DNA from: Mastacembelus armatus | Taxonomy: Eukaryota; Chordata; Actinopteri; Synbranchiformes; Mastacembelidae | Length of the DNA stretch: 64,000 nt | Assembly: GCF_900324485.2 (NCBI RefSeq) | Contig: NC_046641.1 | Span: 4,028,799 to 4,092,798 of the forward strand | Reading direction: 5' to 3' | In this document: positions 29,655 through 44,862 of the stretch, piece by piece | Position numbering within the stretch: the first letter of the stretch is position 1 | How the letters are laid out: every line of letters begins with the position of its first letter | Position numbers and translations under genes: made by a program | The notes under the pieces: model-generated | Databases searched by the model: none | Seen by the model: the letters and a program-made list of their open reading frames with translations, nothing else | Told to the model about the DNA's origin: nothing

Positions 29655-30002
29655 TGACATAATGTTCCAGTGATGTGCGTTGCTGGCATCATCTCAGCGC
29701 CTCCAGAAGTTCATGGGAAAAAAACGCTGAGGGGAAGGACCTGAGGGGAGAGGACAGCAGAGTTTTACCAGGAGAGAATGGAGGCGACTGTGTCCTGTGC
29801 CTGCAGTCAGGAGCAATGATAGATTATTCTGCTGGAAAAAAGCTCTCATCAGCTGTTTGAGCTGAGCAGGTGTGAAGGAATCGCCACAGCTGCTTGGAGG
29901 ATCTGGTGGATGTACCTGGAGGTGAGGAGGCTGAGCTCAGCAGCCCGCTGCAGCGATGGTCTTTGAGGCGAGGTTTCCTCTCTCCTCATCGTTTGTCTCA
30001 CC
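29655..30002 (+). promoter_or_regulatory. adora2a: adora2a leader with several upstream ORFs
   Basis: A strong pyrimidine tract and CCAG (AG at 29653-29654) suggest that an exon begins at 29655. Upstream ATGs lie at 29662, 29673, 29778, 29817, 29910 and 29956. The first five open short frames of about 3 to 24 codons. The sixth, 29956-30054, encodes 32 residues, is out of frame with the receptor and runs across its start codon. In rodents an out-of-frame upstream ORF overlapping the A2A start is known to affect translation; a similar role here is inference. Confidence 0.55.
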
Positions 30003-32508
30003 ATGCCGGACGACCCTGCTGCCTCTGCCCTCTACATCGTCCTGGAGCTGCTGATTGCTGTGTTCTCCGTGCTGGGTAATGTCCTGGTCTGCTGGGCCGT
30101 GTGCCTCAACAGTAACCTGCAGAGCATCACCAACTTCTTTGTGGTGTCACTGGCGGTGGCCGACATCGCCGTGGGCGTCCTGGCCATTCCCTTTGCCATC
30201 GTCATCAGCACCGGCTTCTGCTCCAACTTCTATGGCTGCCTGTTCATGGCCTGCTTCGTGCTGGTTCTCACACAGAACTCCATCTTCAGCCTGCTGGCCA
30301 TTGCATTGGACCGCTACATCGCAATCAAGATACCACTCAGGTCAGTGACCAGGGGAAAATGATGATTTCACTTTCCAGTTTGCATTTCTATAGTGTGGAA
30401 AAATGTAGTGGCTTTATTTTACATTAACAAAATATATGTTTATACTTTATAGAGCAGGTATAAGCTGTTATAAGGTGTAAGCCAAGAACTACTAACTAGG
30501 GGGTTAGATGACCTTTGATGTTCTATGAAACATCAGTGGCCATCAATAAGAAGTCTTGTCAGATTGTGGTATCACAGGGTCCACCCATGGAAGACAAGAA
30601 TGAAAAAGATGAGAAAATATGTTTTGATAAGCAAAGTCTTTAAAATTCACTTTGTGATTCTAGTTAAAATGTGGCCCAATCTTCAGTTTAGTCTGATCTG
30701 CTTTTCTCTCCAAAGCAGTGGCTCCTGCATTAAGTCTCAGTAGTTTGTGTCTAGCTATCGACAGAGACATGACATTTAACCCAAAAAGTCTAAAAATGTG
30801 TCCAGAAATGGCATCTCCCATGAGGCCATATCCCCCCGGAGCAATCAAATGAAAATTGCTGTAATTGCTTATACAGACCGTGTGACCTCCTTTAACCCCT
30901 GGGGAATCTTTTTCTATTCGTTTACTGTAAAATACGGAGCTCGCCAGGCTCTTTTTATTGTACGTCATTCACCTTTGCATTGGATGGTATCTCTATAGAC
31001 ATTTACCTGCCACCTAATGACACGCTGACCACCAGTGACGCTGCGGCTCTCGCTGTGACTTCATCATACTGACATATTTAACCTTAGAGCCACATCAAGC
31101 TCAGCCTTCCTGTTTTCAGGACGCAAATCTGTTTTCACACAGCCCCTCCTCCTCTTGCTGAAGATACATGAGAGTTTCCCTGTGCTGTTTTTTTTGCATC
31201 TCTGATGTGGGGTGGGGTGGGGGGTGGGGGTTGTTTTTGTTGCGTTGACCTTTGCACTTTAACATTTCTAGAATGTGATAGAAACAAGTCAAATATCTCA
31301 GCTGCTCTCCCACACTGCACCGCAGGCATACTCAAAATAGATTCTTCCTTTGAGGAGTCCTGAAAGACTTTGTTGTTTATCCTTTCTGTCCTGGTTCCTG
31401 GATGAGAAGTGCATCCACAGAGCAATCAGACGAGCACATTATAAGTCAAGGGAAACCTCCTACCCTTTATACAAAACATTATTAAGTCAGTGCAGTTAGC
31501 GGCTAACATGACATCACACATTATAGAAAGTTCTCTTAAAACAACTATAGGTCATTTTAGTACGGTCCTATTGGGAAACAGTCCCCTGAGTCTTAGACAG
31601 ATGTTTGTTTTGTCCCCCGCTCCAGGTACAACAGTTTGGTGACAGGTGAGCGGGCACGAGGCATCATCGCCATCTGCTGGGTTTTATCCATCGTCATCGG
31701 TCTGACCCCAATGATGGGCTGGCACAAGCCGGCTGAAAGCACCAACAACACCTGCTCGCCTGGCCTGATGAAGTGCCTGTTTGAGGAGGTGGTGGTCATG
31801 GAGTATATGGTCTACTTCAACTTTTTTGCCTGTGTACTGATTCCTCTGCTACTGATGTTGGCCATCTACCTGTGTATCTTCATGGCAGCCCGCCACCAGC
31901 TCAAGCTGATTGAGGTGAAAGCATTTCACGGGGAGAAGTCACACTCCACGCTGCAGAAAGAGGTCCAGGCTGCCAAGTCTCTGGCCATCATAGTCGGGCT
32001 GTTTGCAGTCTGCTGGCTGCCTTTACACATCATCAACTGCTTCACCCTCTTCTGTCCTCAGTGTGATCGGCCTCCACTCTGGATCATGTATGTGGCCATT
32101 ATTCTCTCCCACGCAAACTCTGTGGTCAACCCCTTCATCTATGCCTACCGCATCCGCGAGTTTCGACAAACCTTCCGTAAGATTATCCGACGCCACATCC
32201 TGTGTCGGCAGGACCTGTTTGAGAGTGGGAGCAGTAAGCGCAATTCCACTCACAACAGCATCACTGACTCCATCAGACTCAAGGCGAATGGCCTCAGCTT
32301 TGACTTTTTCAATGAGCACAGCAGCAGCAGAAGTAGCTGTGAAAGCTCCTGCCGCTGCCCTACTCACATCTCTCCTGTAGGGGGTGGCCTGGTGGCCGTA
32401 TCCCAACCCCCTCTGTCAGTAGTCATCTCCCACTGCCCTAAAATGGGGGCAAGTCCACTGCAATCCCTCAGACAAACTCAAATCCCAGTGGGTCCTCATG
32501 TAGAGTAA
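30003..32508 (+). CDS. adora2a: Adenosine A2A receptor
   Basis: Two coding exons, 30003-30340 and 31626-32508 (1,221 nt, 406 residues; human A2A has 412). The 1.3-kb intron falls after the third helix, between IPL and RYNSLVTG, the conserved adenosine-receptor site. This is a class A GPCR for adenosine that couples to Gs and raises cAMP at the plasma membrane. TM1 reads [11 protein letters not shown], the DRY motif appears as [13 protein letters not shown]6 holds [10 protein letters not shown], and TM7 and helix 8 read [18 protein letters not shown]. The C-tail of about 110 residues is long and serine-rich, which fits A2A and not the shorter A2B. The ATG has a reasonable context (CACCATGC). 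Teleosts can have two co-orthologues (aa, ab); I cannot tell which this is. Confidence 0.96.
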
Positions 32509-33766
32509 GATAACTGCACTGGACCAGAAGCTGTGGAGGAAAAGGTCAAACAGAACCTCGGCTCTGGCCAAGCCACTTCGCTGTTCCACAGGCAGAACAG
32601 GTGGAGATGCTTCAGGTGCAACGTTGTCCCGATGCAGGGGGTGTTGCTGACTGATATTCAGGGACCTCACAGTGAAAAGTCAGTGTTAGCTCTGATCTGC
32701 AGTGGGAATGACAGCACTGTCAGCCGATAGGGGACAGCATATGTCACTGAGATGACAGATCTCCTTCTCATGTGAAATGATTTTATTTGAACACAGGTGT
32801 TTTAATTTAAACCAGAAGAAGAGTGGAAAAGCACTGCTAGTGGCCCAAACAGGCTGTGCTGCTTCATTACACCCCATGACCCAAAGTGACTTGATTTGAG
32901 TCAGCCACTGACACTTTAAGACGCAGGCACTCGCTTGTCCTTTGCAAATAGCTCTTTAATGCACTCACAGCTGATATGGAGACATGCAGCAAATGGACGT
33001 ATGCTCTTCAACACCAAGAGCATTGATTGCTGCCTTTTCTGAATGTCCAATGTTGTTTAACTCCAGATTCGAAGAGAACACCAGTGTGTGTAAATCTGAG
33101 CCTGCCATTTCTGGCTCTGAAAAAAAGACAAACAAAACAAAAAAAAAACGACAAGATTAATAAAAGATTTTGAAAGTCTTCACCTTCTTACACCACCATG
33201 AATCATGAGCAGAGAATGATTTCTTATGCAGTTTTGCACCATCACTTGCAAAATCTTTTTGAGATTCAGCTCTTTCCACTCTTTCTCTTGCATTAGAATT
33301 TCAGCTTTTAGACACTGACTTACAGTAAATGTGAAATGGATGGGTTCGGGTTTCATTTCATGTCCCATTGCTCTGTGTGGACCCCATGCTGTTTCTAATT
33401 GGATCACAAAATCTCAATCCTTACTTTCCAGCAGTGATAGGTTTCTTCCTGTCTGCGAGAATAACAGGGTGTAGCACAAACCCCAGAGCTGGTAATGTAA
33501 TGCTGAACTGTAACCTTGTATTTCTGTTTGCCCAGTGTTATGACATGTGACTTGACTGTGCACTTATTTAAGTTAAATGTAAATGTTGACTTCTGACGTA
33601 GTTTAATGGATGATGGGAAATGATCTGTGAATCATTACATTTTAGACTTAAATCAAACTCATGGAAGAAATTCTTTTATTTTCGCTGATGAGTTCTCGGT
33701 CCAGTGCAGCTATTACATTCTGTGTTTTCAGAAGGGGACCGGCACAAAGTCTTGTCTTCAAATAAA
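32509..33766 (+). other. adora2a: adora2a 3' untranslated region
   Basis: Non-coding sequence after the receptor stop. Candidate polyadenylation signals are the AATAAA near 33158 and the AATAAA at 33761-33766. No other gene seen. A 31-bp word at 33150-33180 recurs at 36490-36520. Confidence 0.5.
33150..33180. repeat. 31-bp word repeated 3.3 kb downstream (copy 1)
   Basis: The sequence starting GACAAGATTA and ending GAAAGTCTT recurs in the same orientation at 36490-36520 with one mismatch by eye. Both copies directly follow an A-rich run. It may be the tail of a short dispersed element. Confidence 0.6.
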
Positions 33767-34345
33767 CCTTTATACATTTTCAACATGGGCTTGATGTATT
33801 TGCAGTGAGAAGTGGCCTTAAAATGCTCCAGTCATTATCCAGTAGCTGTAGGAACAGAGCCAGGCGTCCCATTGGGTTTTCACCAGGGTGGCTCATGTTT
33901 TATATCAGATCTGGAAGTTCACAGACCTGAGTCAGAGATCTGTTTTCTCGTTCTGTTATTTAAGCAGTTTTAGAGTTTCTTTGGAGTTCTTTATATTCCC
34001 AGCATTTATTGAAAACCTGAGTTCAGGTTACAGAGCTCAGGCATTTTTGTTTTGTAACATTTTCAACTGGTCTGTAGTGCTTTTTCCAAGAGATATTCCA
34101 AATCCTCCTGATTGCTTTCTTGTGTGGCAACATCTTGTCTCGTGAGTTGAATCACATATCAAGGTTGTCTGATCTTTAGGCTATTACAGCTCTACAGGAT
34201 ATATAATAGGAAAGCCTAATTATCACTGTAAAAATGTGCTAAAACCTGCTCTCATATTTTTGCATCAAAGGAATTGTTTGACATTTTGGTAAATACACTA
34301 CGTTTTTGCTTAGACTTTGTGGAGAACATAGATACCATGCTTTTG

Positions 34346-34709
34346 TCCATCCATCCATCATCTATACCCACTTATTCCTAACCAGGGTCACAGGGATCTG
34401 CTGGAGTCTATCCCAGCTCTCTTTGGGTGAAAGGCAGGGGTCCACCCTGGACAGGTCACCAGTCCATCACAGGGCCACATAGAGACAAACAACCTCACAC
34501 ACTCACACTCACTCCTATGGGGAATTTAGAGTCACCAATCAACCTGACATACATGTTTTTGGACTGTGGGAGGAAACCAGAGTACCTGGAGAAAACCCAC
34601 ACAAGCACAGGGAGAACATGCAAACTCCACACAGAAAGGTCCCTGATGGGTTTTGAACCAGGAAACTGCTTGTTGTGAGGCAACAGTGCTAACCACTAAT
34701 CCACTGTAC
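34346..34709 (-). repeat. L2-type LINE 3' tail, reverse orientation
   Basis: It begins with (CCAT)n and reads backwards through the common teleost LINE tail. The reverse complement contains GTGGAGTTTGCATGTTCTCC and ends in GATGGATGG units. The sequence matches the second copy at 39278-39571 in opposite orientation. I assign it to the L2/Maui type from memory. It is 5'-truncated and non-coding; open frames here are fortuitous. Confidence 0.75.
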
Positions 34710-35090
34710 TTTTTAAAAACATATTCTTGTTTTTTATTTTTCTTTCTTTTCATTCTATTTACCCCCTTTTCATTTATTTTAATTTAAAAAACCTTATTTT
34801 CACTCAGTCTTGACATCACACAAGCAGCTATCAAGGTTACAGTGTGTGGAGACTCCATGGAAACAAGCGACAGCATTACAGGGTCCCCCCATTTAAAAGA
34901 CACAAACTTTAAAACAGAGAAGATGAGGAGGAGGAGGAGGCAAAGTGATTGTTTGTATTTACTGTATCTTCATGATGCAGGCCAGTCCACACAGCTCAAA
35001 CTGTTGCCCAGTCCTCATTACCCCCTGGGCTCTTTGGAATAAACAGTAGTGGCACTACGTGTGAAGCTGAACTGCAGTCAGGACCACAAG

Positions 35091-37014
35091 ATGTTTGTCA
35101 CTATCCTGTGTGGAGGTAAGGTTCTTTTTCTCTGCTACTCAAGTAGAAAAACATTTAAATCAATGCATTTTAATGTAAAGTGCAGTTAATTGTGTGTAGT
35201 GGAAAACTCTACACCATATATTAAATATGAAGACTGTGACTATGAATACACCCCACACAACCACAGTACAAATTTTATTGTGAAATCTCATGTTTGTAAT
35301 ATTTTACATGTCTCGACAGACAACAGGATGGAAATATTCAATCTCAACTGTAAGCTGATAAACCTCTTCCATCGTTTAAAGGAGAGGTGCGGTCTGGACT
35401 TTAAGGGTGAACATTTTAAATTTTACATCCCCCGACTTTTCTTTTTCTGCTTTTATTTTTGCAGACTATTCTCCCTGTCATTACTTCCTGGTGAAGGTTG
35501 TTGGGGCTTACTCCGAGCTAAAAAACTAATGTTGTCAAGTCTTTTCAGTTATTATTTCAGTTTTCAGTTTGTTTTTTCACTGTCAAACATGCAAAGATAA
35601 CACAGTACAGCATAGTTCTCTTCGTAGTTATCATACAATTGCAACATTTATCTATGAGGAAGTGTCAGCAACTAAATGTACAGTTTATTTATGTGTAACT
35701 CTTTCTGTCTCGCTGTTTTAGAAAACCTTTATTTTTGAGCTCGATGGGGTTTAAGCCTGTGCAGTTGTGGCTTTGGGTCCACCGGGCCTCTTCCTCTCAG
35801 TTTCCTCCAGTTTTTAAATGTGTCTTTTGATTGTGTAGGAAACTGGACTCACTGACACCTTGGCTGACTTTGCAACTACTGTAAAGGAAAGAGCTACAGT
35901 TTTAAGGGTTTACCTCTGGAGGTTTACCGCTTACCTTTGTACCATTTCAGGTTATTCACTGGACTTTAACTGCTTAAATTTCAATAGAAACTGGAATGTT
36001 CTCGAACCTTTCACCAGTAGTGTACATCTGTTCATACATCACAGCTTATTAGGTACACCTAGTTGAATCTAGTGGTGTCTAATAGTGTGTCCAACTCTCT
36101 GACATCCGAAAGTAAATATTAAAATAATCTGTCAGTATAATGCAATTCAACAAGCAACAACTCACATATTTTTTCAATGGAATATGTCAGAAAATGTCAG
36201 TGTCTTCTACAACATTCACAACCAGAACAAAATATCTTTTTGCTCACTGATGTCACGTATTGGCTGATATTCATATGGCTGTTTGAAAAAGCATAAAAGT
36301 CAAATTCTTCCTGTAGAGTGTGTGGACCTGATGGACAGCAGTGGTACAGTAATGCACCTGGAGGCAAAGCAGCACAGTGCTGCATTAGCCAGCAGCGTGC
36401 TGGTAGAGAGACAGTACTACGTCCTCCTACGAGTCTGCCTTGAGTCAGTCTACTGCTTACAACCTCTAACGCTCAAGTGAAAAAAAGGAGACAAGATTAT
36501 TAAAAGATTTTGAAAGTCTTAACTAGTTAATATCTGACCTGAATAGTTTGATTCCAAGTTTAGCTATCTAAGATTTGGAAGAAGCTCAATAATGATAAAT
36601 TATTACATTATGGTGGTTTTTTTTTTTTTAGGTTTCAGATGTAACAATGTTTGACAGTCAAAATAATCATCATATTACAATCCCAATTACAGCTTTGAAA
36701 GGAGAATGTAAAAATCCAATGTCTAAACACATAAATCTAAATATAAATGTAAAAATATAATATATAGTATTGTAGTTTGACTGGGACAAAATAGTTCAAA
36801 CACCTGATTTGCTGCTCACCAACAAAAAAAATATTTCATTTTGTTTTAGGGGAAATTCTGAAACTTGTAGTTTGTCCCGATATTTTATTATATATCAAAA
36901 TATTATATCTTTTATTATATTATAACGCTTTGATTCTCTTCAGGAGATGATGGTACCACAGGTCGGAAATATGTGTCTCTCCTAAACAAATTACAGCCAG
37001 TCATCCTGAGCTAA
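35091..37014 (+). CDS. Small C22orf15/CXorf65-like protein, gene model incomplete
   Basis: Exons 35091-35115 and 35320-35406 and one beginning at 36317 join in frame. They give MFVTILCG, then LNCKLINLFHRLKERCGLDF, then VECVDLMDSSGTVMHL and LVERQYYVLLRVC. This parallels human C22orf15 (MFIKVMFG, VNLTAHLRQKAGL, LLKERAIYVLVRI) in order and spacing, a short ubiquitin-like fold of unknown function. A further exon at 36944-37014 after TTCTCTTCAG reads TGRKYVSLLNKLQPVILS then stop, like the human STRYESLLENL segment. I found no donor joining the third exon to it in the right phase. Unspliced, the third exon runs to a stop at 36480, giving 91 residues. The gene may be spliced in a way I cannot see, or be decaying. 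Confidence 0.6.
36490..36520. repeat. 31-bp word repeated (copy 2)
   Basis: This is the second copy of the 33150-33180 word, one mismatch apart, just after the in-frame stop of the third C22orf15-like exon. Confidence 0.6.
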
Positions 37015-38102
37015 CAGGTAATTACAACCATCACCAGGGGAAGAAAACATCAAGACCTAACAGCTCACTGAGGCCTCCTGTTGGTCAAACTCATGTCAAG
37101 GTTTTAAAAACCTTAATACAAAATATACAGTGAGTACCTGACTTGTCAACTCTTCTGTTTTAGAGATGTTGAGGACACTGTCTAACCCTAACAAAGACAG
37201 AGATGGAAAGACCAGAGGAGACTGGACATGGAGGAGCAGAGCTGCCTGTCAACCCAGGCACAAAATCACCTGGGCAACTAACAGGATGTTACATCATTTC
37301 TAAACAAGTCAAGACATGTGTCATCTTCCTTATTGTCACAGAAAGATGCATCAGAAGCTCCAGTCTCACTGTTGCACAAAGCTGCATAAACCACAAAGGT
37401 TTAGAAACAGCCACATTTCAAAGGCAGTGCTGGGAGGCTTCATATTAATATCAGCAATAAAGGATTTCACTGTTATTGTAGACACGATGTCACAGAGAAA
37501 TCTGAAACAATAAATAAGAATTTTTAAAGTTGATGTGTAACTTTAGTCTCAATATTAGACATGTTTATGTCTAATAAACATAACCCACACAAGCACAGGG
37601 AGAACTCCCCTAATAAACGTGTGTGTGTGTGTGTGTGTGTGCGCACGTGTGTGCGTGTGTGTGTGTGTGTGTGTGCAGGTGCAGGTGCACCTGCAGGTAT
37701 GATGAGTCTGTAAGAAGGCAACATATGTATGGTACAATGCAGACTCCGAGCCCATTAATAATGCATTGCCCAGTAATAAATGAGGGTTTGCTGTTCACTG
37801 TTTCTATTACAGAGACACATTGCTCATTCAGAGACAGGAAGGATCAGCTCATTTGTAACTGGACTATGAAATCCTATATCAGAATTGTCAGTGGTTCTGC
37901 TAAACCAGATATATGATTTGTCAGCAATGACTGGAACCAGTGGGATTCAAGTGAATATAATACGAATTTGTGAGAGGTTTCTATTATAGTAACAACTCAA
38001 ATTGTAACACTTCTCAATAAGTGTATGTCTATATGTAAATGATTATAACATAAGGTAGAACAGGATTTATAAAGTTAAAATGACAATCAGGGAACCAGGA
38101 CG
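37015..38102 (+). other. Intergenic DNA with a GT microsatellite
   Basis: No gene recognised. A 23-bp piece identical to part of the L2-type tail lies at 37583-37605, followed by a GT/GC-rich microsatellite at 37617-37676. The remaining open frames lack recognisable content. Confidence 0.5.
37617..37676. repeat. (GT)n microsatellite with GC interruptions
   Basis: About 60 bp of alternating purine-pyrimidine GT with a GCGCAC interruption; the opposite strand gives spurious Thr-His repeat frames. Confidence 0.95.
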
Positions 38103-38268
38103 CAGACCCTGTGATAAGTGATCACCAAACTGACTTCCTCTGTCTTACTGAAACCTGGCTCCACAGTCAGATGAACTATGATGCTCCTCAAAGCACAGGC
38201 CAAGGTGGAGGAGCAGCAGCAATTTTCCACTCCAACTTAGAAACCCTCAACAGAAATATAGTTATAAC
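38103..38268 (+). repeat. Fragment of a non-LTR LINE endonuclease domain
   Basis: The forward frame reads DHQTDFLCLTETWLHSQMN and then GGGAAAIFHSNL. The TDFLCLTETWL pattern is typical of the apurinic-type endonuclease of L2/CR1/Rex-like LINEs in fish. Only about 50 codons remain, with no reverse transcriptase nearby, so this is a dead fragment. Confidence 0.65.
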
Positions 38269-38383
38269 CAGGGGCAGAGCTAGACATTATTTGTGAACAT
38301 CTGGGGCTTAGCCCAATAATGCTAGGGGGGTCCGGGGGCATGCTCCCCCAGAAGAAACTTTTAAAAAATAATTAACAGACCTG
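38269..38383. mobile_element. Short hAT-like DNA transposon remnant
   Basis: It starts CAGGGGCAGAGCTAGAC and contains a GGGGGTCCGGGGGCATGC block that I associate with hAT-type termini. It ends CCTG. The flanking 8-mers GTTATAAC (38261-38268) and GTTATAGT (38384-38391) match at six of eight positions, compatible with an aged 8-bp duplication. It lies directly at the edge of the LINE fragment. No transposase is present. Confidence 0.4.
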
Positions 38384-38391
38384 GTTATAGT

Positions 38392-39277
38392 GTGTAAGCG
38401 TTCGAGAAAGACTATAATAAAAAGGATTTATTGTGACGTGGGGAAAAGGCAGTGCTGTAGTAGATGGAAGTGGAAAGGCAGGATAGTATCAGGAGTTCTT
38501 AATAGAAAAAGATTTGGGGGGGTATCTTCCTCATTCTGCTTGCCAGAATTAAATTATCTGCCAGTTAAGGTAACATCCTGCTTTACAGAGCTGCTTTTTG
38601 TCCTTTTCAGTCATAATGGTTAAATGACTTCTTTGTGATTCATTGTTCATTATTTATTTTATGATTGGAAGGCAAAGAGTATAGTGACTTTTTAAATACA
38701 GAAAATGCTGATGCTAACCATTTTTGAATTATATGGAAGACGTTACAGCCGTGTTACACTAGTATAAACTTTACCTTTGTAAAAATGAATTCCTCATTTT
38801 CAGCTGTTATGACTTACCTGTTAAATAGTTAAACAAGACCCTATAATGATTTGGAATATTAATAGTGAGCAAATTGGTAATAACTGTAAGTTTTCTTTAA
38901 TTTATACTTTGTTTGCTGAAAATGTGGAGAAACAAGTGTTCAGTTGAATGTGAAATTGTTTATTGCCATGTTTCAAATAAAATAGATTCTTTCAGTTGTC
39001 AGTGGTTCAAGCAGTTTGTATATTAGTTTGTATATTCATCCAGTTTTCAAGTGGTCTACAACAAAAAGGTGCAGAACGAACAGAAATAGATACAAGAACT
39101 CTAAATAGCTACAGAGAATCAAATCAAGAACGTTATATTCTGCAGCTCTATCACATTTGACATATTGCACCTTTTATCATCTTTATTTAAATGGTTAATT
39201 TTATTAAAAGTTGCCTGGGTACAAGTAGTGGCTCATTTTACCTACTTGCTCGGCTAACCTTGTTCTCCCCTAAAATG
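38392..39277. other. Intergenic DNA, nothing recognised
   Basis: AT-rich sequence between the hAT-like remnant and the second L2-type tail, without a recognisable gene or structured repeat. Confidence 0.5.
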
Positions 39278-39571
39278 GCCTTTCTGTGTGGAGTTTGCAT
39301 GTTCTCCCTGTGCTTGTGTGGGTTTTCTCCAGGTACTCTGGTTTCCTCCCACAGTCCAAAAACATGTATGTCAGGTTGATTGGTGACTCTAAATTGTCCA
39401 TAGGAGTGAGTGTGAGTGTGTGAGGTTGTTTGTCTCTATGTGGCCCTGTGATGGACTGGTGACCTGTCCAGGGTGGACCCCTGCCTTTCACCCAGAGAGA
39501 GCTGGGATAGGCTCCAGCAGATCCCTGGGACCCTAAATAGGAATAAGGGGGTATAGATGATGGATGGATGG
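39278..39571 (+). repeat. L2-type LINE 3' tail, forward orientation
   Basis: The same repeat as 34346-34709 in the opposite orientation. It runs from the GTGGAGTTTGCATGTTCTCC block through CCTGTCCAGGGTGGACC to terminal GATGGATGGATGG. It is 5'-truncated and non-coding. Confidence 0.75.
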
Positions 39572-40399
39572 ACAAACACAATATTGCTAAGCAAATAAAA
39601 CATAAACAGACATGATCTTCCATGTCTGTATTCAACACATCCATTAAACATACATATTGATGAAATACTTGGTAATCGTTGTTACTATCCACAGTTTTTA
39701 AAGATCCATTTTTCTGCTGCTGTTTTAACTAAGGCCTTACCAGGAGTTAGGTATTTGTTTGGAACAACATATAAAATAGGTTTATACTTAATAGACCATG
39801 TAAAAAAAACAGAATTACATTTGGTTACTCAACTCTTAGGATGCACTACAGTAAAAATATAACTTCAGATTAATCCATCAATAAAATCAGACCTGGTTCA
39901 CATGTCTCGCATGTACAATGAGACACCAATACTGCCCCCATGTGGACAATTTTAAAATTAATCACAAAAGCACAAAGTTCCTTCACTCTTGAGTGTCTGT
40001 AGCAGAAAGTCCAATATTTAATTGTAGGAGTAGAATTGAGCACAAAAACAAGTGAAGTACCAATAACTGTTAAAAATGAAGCCTTATTGTAAATACAGCA
40101 GACTGGTAATAGATTAGTTACAGCCACAAAGAGAAAAACATTTACTCTGTATCTTCTTTTAACAAAATACGTTGTCCTTTTTAGTCAAATTCTTGTTGTT
40201 ATCGAAGCATTTGTGGAGTCTTCTATTTGAACATTAACTAGAGGCACACAGGCGGACCGACAGGTCAATAAGTGACCAGCTGTGTTGAAGAGGGAGGTTT
40301 TCTTGGGTCAAACTAGATGAAAACATTGTTTACATAAGGAGCAAAGCAGATAAAAGCTGCTCAGTGACAGGAACCAGCAGGATTTGAGCCCTGCTACAA
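39572..40399 (+). other. upb1 upstream region
   Basis: Non-coding sequence leading to the upb1 start. No clear CpG island or TATA element was recognised. Confidence 0.4.
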
Positions 40400-44158
<3,759 letters not shown>

Positions 44159-44627
44159 CAGATAATACACATCCATACTGTACATAAAGTTTTGTACAAT
44201 TATAGTCAAGTTCATTATGAAACCTATCAGTTATGCTTGTCATTACATAATCTCAGAAAACTAAACAAACCTCTTCTTGACTTTCAGCCAGTTGTGACTA
44301 GCCTGAATTTCTCAGTTCTGTGTTGTTAGAAAACACATCTTTAAAGTAAAACCATTCGACTGAAGCCCCACGTGACAGTTATGGGATAAAGACTGATTTA
44401 GCAGTGTCATTTCCATGGCAAAGTTTGCTAATGTTTGATATGACTACTCATTGTAAGGGACTGGTCATACCAGGAGGCATTTCAGTTCAGTTTAGTAAAA
44501 ACTCAAGAGTAATTTAACTCTGAGTTGTGAGAAACTCCAGAAACAGAGATCATTTAAACTCGGAGTGACTTAACAGTTGCAACTTATTAAACTAATCTGC
44601 TCACTGGCAGGTTTTCTTTAAGTTCTA

Positions 44628-44633
44628 AATAAA
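44628..44633 (+). terminator. upb1: Probable upb1 polyadenylation signal
   Basis: An AATAAA 470 bp after the upb1 stop, with no earlier canonical signal noticed. Confidence 0.5.
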
Positions 44634-44856
44634 ATCTATAGGCTGCACAGACCTTTACAACACTGGCACTGTGTGGTTAGTCCTATTAAAACAACTGTCA
44701 TTTTGTTAATCAGATCACCTCCTGCCTGAAGATACGAGTGTTAGAGCCACAAGGAAAGATTTTTTAAAATTGTGCATATGAGGAAACAAATTAAAAATGT
44801 CTTGACTTGCAGGTGAAACAGGCTACGTGTTCAAAGTACATTGTGCTTGAAATGAA

Positions 44857-44862
44857 AGCCAC
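44857..44862 (+). repeat. Left flanking direct repeat of the palindromic element
   Basis: AGCCAC immediately before the left terminus TATGGCAAG; the same six bases follow the right terminus at 46688-46693. Read as a 6-bp target-site duplication. Confidence 0.65.

Noticed and set aside
29675-30079. Two 61-codon forward open frames in the adora2a leader
   Set aside because: They begin at GTG and TTG rather than ATG; the ATG-initiated upstream ORFs are described instead.
34427-34753. Open frames in both orientations in the L2-type tails here and at 39270-39692
   Set aside because: The same frames appear in both copies of a non-coding LINE tail; repeat-derived.
37524-37798. His-Thr repeat open frames on the minus strand
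   Set aside because: Products of the GT microsatellite.
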